A stretch of DNA of 6,625 nt from Chloroflexota bacterium (GTDB lineage Bacteria; Chloroflexota; Limnocylindria; Limnocylindrales; CSP1-4). Below are positions 1 through 6,625 of this stretch, one piece after another (the first letter of the stretch is position 1; the number at the start of each line of letters is the position of its first letter). The position numbers and the translations under genes were made by a program. The notes under the pieces were generated by a model. That model searched no databases and was not told where the DNA came from. It worked only from the letters and a program-made list of their open reading frames with translations. The DNA lies in assembly GCA_025935655.1 (NCBI GenBank), contig JAICUV010000191.1:1-6625 (forward strand), in the 5' to 3' direction.

Positions 1-2
1 GA

Positions 3-40
3 CGATCGTCCGCCTCTAGCGATCCCGCGGGGGACGACCG
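3..40 (-). terminator. Possible hairpin just after the penicillin-binding protein stop codon
   Basis: Directly after the TAA stop, the minus-strand RNA from 40-33 can pair with 10-3: 8 bp, including one G:U pair. The 22-nt loop itself contains the palindrome CCCGCGGG. Any U-tract would lie outside the window, so terminator function cannot be judged. The 10-bp palindrome GACGATCGTC at 1-10 contributes one arm. This is a weak structural candidate only. Confidence 0.2.
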
Positions 41-2761
41 TTACGGGTTCCCGTTCCCGTTGCCGGGACCACCGCTCCCGTTGCCGTTGCCGTTGCCCGG
101 TCCGGGCGACTCCGGCGGCGGGCCGGAGGTGAAGAAGTCGGGCACGCACGGGGTCGGCGACGGCGGCGCGAGCGGACATTCCTTGGACGGCGGGACGCCG
201 CTGCTGCCCCAGGTCCGGCCGAACGGGTAGAACCCGCCGCCGTAGAAGTACGCGGTGCGGGTGCCCTTGGGCCCGCCTCCGACGCCCGAGCCGCGCGACG
301 CCCTGGCCATCCACGCGAGATCGGCCTTGACCCAGCTCTTGGGCCCGCCCTCGATCTTGGAGTAGTCGAGGTACGCCTTGGTGACCATCGGGCCGACGCA
401 GCCGTCGCGCCAGCGGAGCCCACTCGCCTTGTCGACGTCGACCACCACGGCGCCGCTCGCGGCCTTCGTGGGCTCGGTGTCGTTGATGAACAGCTCGTCG
501 ACCGTGCGCGTCGTGGATCCGCTGGGCTTGAGGCCCGTGAACGCGTCCACCGCCACCTTGACGAGGCCCTTGGGCTTCACCCGGCTGAACCTGTCGATCG
601 GCATGCCCTTGGAGACGTCGGACAGGATCGCCGACCACAGCGGGGCCGACGTCTCGAGCGACAGCTTGCCGTCGTTGGGCGAGTTGTCCGAGTTGCCCAT
701 CCAGATGCCGGCCACCAGTGCGGGCAGGGTCTTGTCCGCGGGCGGTGCGAGGAACCCGTAGGCGTGCACGTCGCGGTTGTCGCTCGTCGTGCCCGTCTTG
801 TAGGCGGCCGGGCGGACCTTCGCGCCGGTGACGCCGTTCGTGACCTGCCACTCGCCCCAGAACGGGTTGACGCTGCGGATCGTGTTGCCCGCCAGGATGT
901 CGGTGATGATGTACGCGGCCTGGCGCGAGACCTCTCGCTTGCCGCTGATCTTCGTGTTGGCCGGCGGCCAGACCTGCTTCCCGGACGAGTCGAGGACCTT
1001 GTCGATGTAGTGGCGCGGCATCAGGACGCCGCCGTTGGCGATCATCCCGTACGCGCTGATCATGTCGATGGGGTGGTTCACGATGGTGCCGATGCTCATC
1101 GACGGCACGGCGATCGCGCCGCTCTGCGCCCGGATGCCGAAGTCCTTCATGCGCTCGAACTGGTGGTCGAGGCCGTTCACGAACCCGGCCTTGATCGCCG
1201 GGATGTTGAGCGAGAACTGGAGGGCGTTGCGGACGCGGACGGGACCGCGCTCCAGGCCATCCGCCTGGGTCGGGTACCAGGCCCGCGACCCCGGGGAGGC
1301 GAAGTTCGTGACGACGTCCATGAACATCGTCGCGGCGGTCATGGTGCGGTCGTCGATGCCGATGAGGTAGACCAGCGGCTTGATCGACGATCCGGGCTGC
1401 CGCCAGCCGTCGCTGAGCACGTCGAACTGGGGCTGGAACTTCCTGTTGCCCCGCGCGGTGTAGGACGCGGACCCCGCGTACGCGAGCACCTCGCCGGTGC
1501 GGTAGTCCATGACGCCGCCCGCGGCGTTGTGGATGTTGTGCCCCCGGAGGTCCTTGATCCAGCCCCACTCGCGGCGGGGGATGCCCTTGTCCTTGAGCAT
1601 CTTGTCGGGGTTCTTGGAGTTCGGGACGATGGCGGCCGCGGACACCCACTTCTCGACGATCCGCTGCATCCTGTAGTTGAGCGTGGTCTGGACCTGGTAG
1701 CCGCCGGTGTTGATCGCCTCGCAGTCGTCCGCGGCGGTCCCGCACAGGATCTGCCCGAGCTCGTCCCGGACCTGCCACACGAACTGCGGCGCCCGCCACT
1801 TGTCGGCGGCCTGCGAGCCCAGGATCACGGGCTCGGCCTTCGCTGTCTCGAAGTCGGCATCGGTGTACTGGCCGACCGTGAGGACGCTGCGGGTCTTCAT
1901 CAGGTCGAGGATGAAGTTGCGCCGGACGACGACCTCGCTGTTGGGCGGGACCACGAGCCGCGTGCGGTCGTGGCCGCTGTCGTCCGTGTAGTCCTCTTCC
2001 ACCGCGTTCTTCACGAGGTCGAACTTGGTGGGGGACTGCGGGATCGCCGCCAGGAGCGCCATCTGGGCGAGGGTCAGGTCCTTGAGGTCCTTGTCCCAGT
2101 AGCTCCGCGCCGCGGCTGCCACGCCGTAGCTGCGGTTGCCGTAGAAGTTCTGGTTGAGGTACTTCTCGATGATCTGCTGCTTGCCCGCGACGCCGGGGTA
2201 CGCCTGGGTCAGGCGGATCGACTGGATGATCTCCTTGGCCTTGCGCTCGTAGACGGAGCCCTCGAAGGCGCTCGCCGGGAGGAGGCGCGCGCGGACCAGC
2301 TGCTGGGTGATGGTGGAGCCGCCGCGGTCGTTGCCGTTGATCGTGTCGATGGCGGCGGAGATGAACCCCGCGGGGTCGAAGCCGGAGTTGTCCCAGAACG
2401 TCTTGTCCTCGACCGACGTGGTCGCGTCGACGAGGGCCGGCGGGATCTCCGCGAACGTCACGACCTCGCGCCGGTCGTCACCCAGCTTGGCGAGGAGGAC
2501 CTTGCCGGTCCGGTCGTAGATGACGGACTGGGACGTGAAGTCCAGCTTGTCCAGCGCCGCCTTCGGATCCTCGAGATCCTTCGCGAGGAACGTGTACCCG
2601 GCGACCGACGCGAGCGCGCCCGTCGTGCCCAGCAGGAGCAGGACCAGGAACAGCAGGAGGGGAAGCGCAACGGCCACGACCTTGGCGGCGCCGCTTCCGC
2701 GGGGGCGGCGCTTCTCGCCCAAACGGCGGCGGCGCTGCCTCCGGACGAGGCTGGTTTGCAT
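41..2761 (-). CDS. Class A penicillin-binding protein (bifunctional peptidoglycan glycosyltransferase/transpeptidase)
   Basis: This 906-residue membrane-anchored enzyme polymerises lipid II into glycan strands and cross-links the stem peptides on the outer face of the membrane. Seen: a very basic N-terminus (residues 7-21), one hydrophobic segment at about 27-50 (type II anchor), then a GT51 domain at about 75-255. GT51 motifs are EDKTF with catalytic Glu118, GGSTITQQ at 147-154, RKAKE with Glu177, and KYLNQNFYG at 200-208. The transpeptidase domain (about 355-715) has SSIK with nucleophile Ser458, SLN at 517-519 and KTGTTS at 655-660. All catalytic residues are present, so it should be active on both sides. 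The C-terminus (about 815-906) is Gly/Pro-rich, with Cys862 and Cys872, and ends in Gly-Asn repeats. No PASTA domain is visible. I chose the ATG at 2761 because the longer frame to 2872 would run into the tyrS start, and its extra 37 residues do not look like a PBP N-terminus. The gene is divergent from tyrS. PBP1A-like by architecture; the exact paralogue name is uncertain. Confidence 0.96.
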   Translation of the reverse strand: MQTSLVRRQRRRRLGEKRRPRGSGAAKVVAVALPLLLFLVLLLLGTTGALASVAGYTFLAKDLEDPKAALDKLDFTSQSVIYDRTGKVLLAKLGDDRREVVTFAEIPPALVDATTSVEDKTFWDNSGFDPAGFISAAIDTINGNDRGGSTITQQLVRARLLPASAFEGSVYERKAKEIIQSIRLTQAYPGVAGKQQIIEKYLNQNFYGNRSYGVAAAARSYWDKDLKDLTLAQMALLAAIPQSPTKFDLVKNAVEEDYTDDSGHDRTRLVVPPNSEVVVRRNFILDLMKTRSVLTVGQYTDADFETAKAEPVILGSQAADKWRAPQFVWQVRDELGQILCGTAADDCEAINTGGYQVQTTLNYRMQRIVEKWVSAAAIVPNSKNPDKMLKDKGIPRREWGWIKDLRGHNIHNAAGGVMDYRTGEVLAYAGSASYTARGNRKFQPQFDVLSDGWRQPGSSIKPLVYLIGIDDRTMTAATMFMDVVTNFASPGSRAWYPTQADGLERGPVRVRNALQFSLNIPAIKAGFVNGLDHQFERMKDFGIRAQSGAIAVPSMSIGTIVNHPIDMISAYGMIANGGVLMPRHYIDKVLDSSGKQVWPPANTKISGKREVSRQAAYIITDILAGNTIRSVNPFWGEWQVTNGVTGAKVRPAAYKTGTTSDNRDVHAYGFLAPPADKTLPALVAGIWMGNSDNSPNDGKLSLETSAPLWSAILSDVSKGMPIDRFSRVKPKGLVKVAVDAFTGLKPSGSTTRTVDELFINDTEPTKAASGAVVVDVDKASGLRWRDGCVGPMVTKAYLDYSKIEGGPKSWVKADLAWMARASRGSGVGGGPKGTRTAYFYGGGFYPFGRTWGSSGVPPSKECPLAPPSPTPCVPDFFTSGPPPESPGPGNGNGNGSGGPGNGNGNP
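44..106 (-). repeat. Short hexamer repeats coding for the Gly-Asn tail of the penicillin-binding protein
   Basis: The last 21 codons of the penicillin-binding protein (residues 886-906) are built mostly from the six-base unit for Gly-Asn (cccgtt or gccgtt on the plus strand). The repeat comes as two runs of GN pairs separated by a GSGGPG break. The encoded tail is low-complexity and probably disordered. Such repeats can change in copy number by slippage, so the tail length may vary between close relatives. I infer no function beyond a flexible extracytoplasmic end. Confidence 0.75.
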
Positions 2762-2771
2762 GACGGGCGGA

Positions 2772-2777
2772 ACGATA
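2772..2777 (-). promoter_or_regulatory. Candidate -10 element for the penicillin-binding protein gene
   Basis: The minus strand reads TGGTATCGT, an extended -10-like element (TG-N-TATCGT, matching TAnnnT). It ends 10 nt before the ATG at 2761. Standard spacing would place the transcription start about 0-5 nt before the ATG, giving a leaderless or nearly leaderless mRNA. This agrees with the lack of any Shine-Dalgarno sequence before that ATG. I see no clear -35 box. Inferred from sequence pattern only. Confidence 0.35.
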
Positions 2778-2781
2778 CCAT
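2776..2781 (+). promoter_or_regulatory. Candidate -10 element for tyrS
   Basis: TACCAT on the plus strand matches the TAnnnT form of a sigma-70-type -10 box. It overlaps the minus-strand candidate by two bases. Transcription would start near 2788, leaving a leader of about 69 nt before the GTG start of tyrS. No T-box-like or other known riboswitch pattern is evident in this short GC-rich leader. No good -35 box is visible, so confidence is low. Confidence 0.25.
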
Positions 2782-2856
2782 GCAGGGGATGGACGCCCGA
2801 TCGAGCCGACCGAGCCGCGAAGACGACGGTCACCCGCCCGCTGCTGTGACGCCGGC

Positions 2857-4160
<1,304 letters not shown>

Positions 4161-4164
<4 letters not shown>

Positions 4165-4691
4165 CCGGGGCGCTGCGCCCTGCGCCGGAGACCGCCCTCG
4201 TCCTCGTGGTCGCGCTGCCGCCGGCCCTGGAGGCGCTGCGCCGCCGTTCCATCGCCGATGCCGCTCGCGGCGTCCCGGCCCACCTCACGCTCCTGTTCCC
4301 GTTCGCCGACGAGTCGCAGATCGACGACGGGGTGCACGGCGTCGTCGCGGCCATCGCCGCGCGACACCCGGTCATGCGCCTGACGCTCGCCGAGGGACGA
4401 CGATTCCCGGACACGCTGTACGCGTCCGTTGAGCCCGACGGGCCCGTCCGCGCCCTCCACGAGGACCTCGCCGCGGCCTTCCCCTCGCTGCCGCTGTACG
4501 GCGGCGCGTTCCCGTTCGTGCCCCACGTGTCGATCGTCGAGGGGCCGGGGGTGGAGGAGCGGGCGGCGTTCGACGACCCGGCCTGGGCGACGCTCCCGGT
4601 GCGCCAGGACGTGGACGCGATCGACCTGATCACCGGCCGTGACGGACGCTGGGCGACGCGGCGCCGGTACGCGCTCGGGGCTGCCGGCTAG
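4161..4691 (+). CDS. 2H phosphoesterase / 2'-5' RNA ligase family protein
   Basis: This 176-residue protein has the two short His motifs of the 2H phosphoesterase superfamily: HLT at 41-43 and HVS at 122-124, about 80 residues apart. Each is followed by a hydrophobic strand (LLFPF and IVEG). Such proteins act on 2',3'-cyclic phosphate or 2'-5' linked RNA ends, or on related small cyclic nucleotides; the substrate here cannot be told from sequence. The fold resembles the '2-5 RNA ligase' group more than a full LigT/ThpR protein. There is no signal peptide, so it should be cytoplasmic. I chose the GTG at 4161 because it sits in a GTGA overlap with the tyrS stop and places the first beta strand (ALVLVVALP, 12-20) about 11 residues from the start. 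No separate ribosome binding site is evident, so translation probably depends on ribosomes finishing tyrS. A role near tRNA metabolism is suggested only by context. Confidence 0.87.
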
Positions 4692-4694
4692 CCC
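4678..4694. other. Small hairpin at the convergent gene ends
   Basis: GGGCT at 4678-4682 and AGCCC at 4690-4694 form a 5-bp inverted repeat around a 7-nt loop that contains the 2H gene's last codons and part of its stop. It sits at the 16-bp gap between two converging genes. There is no T-tract on either strand, so it does not qualify as a classical intrinsic terminator. It may be chance in such GC-rich DNA. Confidence 0.2.
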
Positions 4695-4707
4695 GACGCG
4701 CGGCCCG

Positions 4708-5496
4708 TCACGAGGTGCGGCGCGCGCCGTGGCGTGCCCGCAGGAGGCGGACCACCTCGCGCGGCTCGACGCCGCGCTCCGCGAGCAGGACGAGGGCGTG
4801 GTAGACGAGGTCCGCCGCCTCGCCCGCCAGCAGCTCACGGAGCTCGACCCGGTCGTGGCCGGCCTGCTCCGCCGCCTCGTCGTTCTTGGCCGCGAGGAGG
4901 ACCTCCGTCGCCTCCTCGGTGACCTTGCGGCCGGCCACGTCCACGCCGCCGTCCAGGAGCTGGACCGTGTACGAGCCCTCGGGCCGCCGTTCCTCGCGCT
5001 CGGCGATCGTCGCCCACAGGTGCTCGAGCCAGGCGAAGCCCTGCCAGCCGTCGTTCGCGTCCGGGAGCTCCACGGGGTCCGAGCCGGCACCGGGACGCGG
5101 CTCGGGGTCCGCGTCGAAGCCCGGCACCGCGCGCGAGATCGCGTCCGGGTCGAAGCAGGAGCGCGTCTCGCGGTGGCACGTGGGACCCGTCGGCTCCGCG
5201 CCGATGAGCAGCGCGTCGCCGTCGCAGTCGAGGGCCAGCGCGCGCAGCTTGAGCACGTTGCCCGACGTCTCGCCCTTGCGCCACAGGCGGCCCCGTGACC
5301 GGGAGTGGAAGTGCACCTCGCCCGTCCCCAGCGTCGCCGCCAGCGCCTCGACGTCCAGCCAGCCGACCATCAGGACCCGGCCGTCGGCCACGTCCTGCAC
5401 GACGCCGACCACGAGGCCGTTGCGGTCCCACTTGATGGTGGCGGGGTCGATGCCCGCTCCGAGGTCCATCGGGCCGGGTCGCGCCAGCGGGCTCAT
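4708..5496 (-). CDS. hisIE: Bifunctional phosphoribosyl-AMP cyclohydrolase / phosphoribosyl-ATP pyrophosphatase
   Basis: This fused enzyme carries out steps two and three of histidine synthesis: it removes pyrophosphate from phosphoribosyl-ATP (HisE part) and opens the adenine ring of phosphoribosyl-AMP (HisI part). Seen in the 262 residues: the HisI domain at about 20-118 with HSRSRGRLWRKGETSGN (64-80), the metal ligand pattern DCDGD at 90-94, Cys107-His108 and Cys114. The HisE domain at about 153-255 has the MazG-like pattern EEATE at 194-198 and ExxD at 226-229. A Pro/Asp-rich linker of about 30 residues (121-150) joins them. The domain order is the usual HisI-HisE. The ATG at 5496 overlaps the hisF stop as ATGA and has a strong Shine-Dalgarno site, which decides the start over the in-frame Met10. 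It is the last gene of this his cluster, converging with the 2H gene. Confidence 0.97.
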   Translation of the reverse strand: MSPLARPGPMDLGAGIDPATIKWDRNGLVVGVVQDVADGRVLMVGWLDVEALAATLGTGEVHFHSRSRGRLWRKGETSGNVLKLRALALDCDGDALLIGAEPTGPTCHRETRSCFDPDAISRAVPGFDADPEPRPGAGSDPVELPDANDGWQGFAWLEHLWATIAEREERRPEGSYTVQLLDGGVDVAGRKVTEEATEVLLAAKNDEAAEQAGHDRVELRELLAGEAADLVYHALVLLAERGVEPREVVRLLRARHGARRTS

Positions 5497-6296
5497 GCCG
5501 TCACCTCCGCCGTGCCGCTCGTCAGCCGGACCGGGAGCCCGGCGGCGGCCAGCGCGGCCTTCACGTCGCCGATGCTGAACTCGCGGCGATGGAAGATCGA
5601 AGCCGCGAGGACGGCGTCGGCGCCGCCATCGACGATCGCCTCGATCATGTGCTCCGGCCCCGACGCGCCACCCGACGCGATGACCGGGACGCGGACGCGG
5701 GACGTGATCGCTCGCAGGAGCGTCGTGTCGTAGCCCGACTTCGTGCCGTCGCGGTCGATTGAGGTCACCAGCAGCTCGCCGGCCCCGAGCCCGACGGCCC
5801 GCTGGGCCCACGCCACGGCATCGAGCCCCGTGGTGTCGCGACCGCCGTTGACGACGACCTCGTAGCCCGATGGATACCGCGCATCGGAGTCGGCGACCCG
5901 CCGCGCGTCGATCGCGACGACGACGGCCTGGCTGCCGAACCGCGCGGCGCACGCCGCGACGAGCGCCGGGTCCGCGACCGCACGCGTGTTGAGGCTCACC
6001 TTGTCGGCGCCTGCCCGCAGGACGTCCCGCATCTCGTCCACGCTCCGCACCCCGCCGCCGACGGTGAGCGGGACGAACGCCCGCCGTGCGGTCCGCTCGA
6101 CGATGTCGAGGAGCGTGCCGCGACCCTCAGGCGCGGCGGAGATGTCCAGGAACACGAGCTCGTCCGCGCCCTCCCGCGCGTAGCGTTCCGCGAGCTCGGG
6201 CGGGTCGCCCTCGTCCACCAGGTCCACGAACCGGGTGCCCTTCACCACGCGGCCGTTGGAGACATCGAGACAGGGGATGACGCGTCGGCGGAGCAT
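5493..6296 (-). CDS. hisF: Imidazole glycerol phosphate synthase, cyclase subunit
   Basis: HisF is the (beta/alpha)8-barrel subunit that uses ammonia from HisH to turn PRFAR into imidazole glycerol phosphate and AICAR. This is step five of histidine synthesis and its link to purine synthesis. The 267 residues are slightly longer than the usual 250-258 because of a short C-terminal extension after about residue 256. Seen: RRVIPCLDV with catalytic Asp11, VVVAID with catalytic Asp130, the phosphate-binding segments TVGGGVRS (78-85) and ASGGASG (207-213), and SIDRDGTKSGYD at 179-190. All key residues are present. The ATG at 6296 shares its A with the hisH stop (TGATG), and the gene's own stop overlaps hisIE. 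HisH and HisF form a 1:1 complex, so coupled translation would help balance the subunits. No clear Shine-Dalgarno site precedes it. Confidence 0.98.
   Translation of the reverse strand: MLRRRVIPCLDVSNGRVVKGTRFVDLVDEGDPPELAERYAREGADELVFLDISAAPEGRGTLLDIVERTARRAFVPLTVGGGVRSVDEMRDVLRAGADKVSLNTRAVADPALVAACAARFGSQAVVVAIDARRVADSDARYPSGYEVVVNGGRDTTGLDAVAWAQRAVGLGAGELLVTSIDRDGTKSGYDTTLLRAITSRVRVPVIASGGASGPEHMIEAIVDGGADAVLAASIFHRREFSIGDVKAALAAAGLPVRLTSGTAEVTA
5501..5508 (-). promoter_or_regulatory. Strong ribosome binding site for hisIE inside hisF
   Basis: GGAGGTGA on the minus strand lies within the last codons of hisF, with 7 nt between GGAGG and the hisIE ATG. It is the only strong Shine-Dalgarno sequence I found before a gene in this window. 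It fixes the hisIE start at 5496 and suggests efficient re-initiation after hisF translation ends. Confidence 0.8.
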
Positions 6297-6625
6297 CAGG
6301 CGGCGCCCCGGCGGGCGTCCGCGTCGGCGATGGCGAGGCCGACGACGTTCGCGATGAACCGCAAACCGTCCTCGCCGGACCGCTCCGGGTGGAACTGGAC
6401 CCCCAGGAGGAGGCCCCGCGCGACCGCGGAGACGAACGGCTGCCCGTGCTCCGTCACGGCGAGGACGGCGTCGCTGACCGCAGGTCCCGTCGGGAGGCCG
6501 ACGTAAGAGTGCACGAAGTAGAAGTCCGCGTCCGGCGCGATGCCCGCGAACGCCGGGTGCTCGCGACGACGCACGACCTGGTTCCAGCCGATGTGCGGCA
6601 GGGTTGGGGCGCCGTCGAGCCGGAC
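6296..6625 (-). CDS. hisH: Imidazole glycerol phosphate synthase, glutamine amidotransferase subunit (C-terminal part, cut by window edge)
   Basis: The last 109 residues of HisH are present; the coding frame runs open to the right edge, so the N-terminal half with the nucleophile Cys is outside the window. HisH hydrolyses glutamine and passes ammonia to HisF. Seen in the fragment: PHIGWNQV at residues 10-17, matching the conserved PHMGWN segment of HisH, FYFVHSY at 35-41, and GVQFHPERS at 75-83. His79 and Glu81 are the second and third members of the class I amidotransferase catalytic triad. A start at the GTG at 6574 is rejected because the conserved PHIGWN block lies upstream of it. The stop shares one base with the hisF start. 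The fragment looks intact. Confidence 0.95.
   Translation of the reverse strand, partial: VRLDGAPTLPHIGWNQVVRRREHPAFAGIAPDADFYFVHSYVGLPTGPAVSDAVLAVTEHGQPFVSAVARGLLLGVQFHPERSGEDGLRFIANVVGLAIADADARRGAA

Noticed and set aside
2829..2850. Inverted repeat GTCAC-N12-GTGAC just upstream of tyrS
   Set aside because: Only 5 bp per arm and not extendable in either direction. It is expected by chance in GC-rich DNA and matches no operator I recognise.
2788..2856. Possible T-box or other riboswitch in the tyrS leader
   Set aside because: The leader would be only about 69 nt, too short for a T-box. I see no specifier loop, T-box sequence or terminator.
4916..5578. Plus-strand open frames opposite hisIE and hisF
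   Set aside because: They lie opposite well-conserved histidine genes and have no domain or ribosome binding site of their own.

Overview
This is a GC-rich, gene-dense bacterial chromosomal segment. It holds four complete core genes, a fifth complete accessory enzyme gene, and one gene cut by the right edge. I see no mobile element, phage gene, CRISPR array, rRNA or tRNA. The strong G/C bias at third codon positions leaves long antisense open frames that are shadows of the real genes. A fused HisIE protein, a class A penicillin-binding protein with a Gly/Asn-rich tail, and GTG starts with few Shine-Dalgarno sites all suit a high-GC Chloroflexota- or Actinomycetota-like genome. I cannot fix the phylum from the sequence alone.

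Layout from left to right: (1) minus strand, 41-2761, a bifunctional class A penicillin-binding protein (GT51 glycosyltransferase plus transpeptidase). (2) A 95-bp divergent intergenic region, 2762-2856, with overlapping -10-like elements on the two strands. (3) Plus strand, 2857-4164, tyrosyl-tRNA synthetase (tyrS), followed with a GTGA overlap by (4) 4161-4691, a small 2H phosphoesterase / 2'-5' RNA ligase family protein. (5) Minus strand, converging on the previous gene across 16 bp: a histidine operon segment read right to left, hisH (5' end outside the window), hisF and hisIE, joined by TGATG and ATGA stop/start overlaps.

How the genes work together: HisH and HisF form imidazole glycerol phosphate synthase. 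HisIE supplies the second and third steps of histidine synthesis. Their overlaps imply one polycistronic, translationally coupled mRNA. TyrS and the 2H protein form a second, two-gene coupled unit. The penicillin-binding protein is probably transcribed alone, divergently from tyrS, possibly as a nearly leaderless mRNA.

I found no convincing new biological system here. The points most worth a second look are the tight tyrS-2H phosphoesterase coupling, the overlapping divergent promoter, and the direct hisH-hisF junction without hisA between them.
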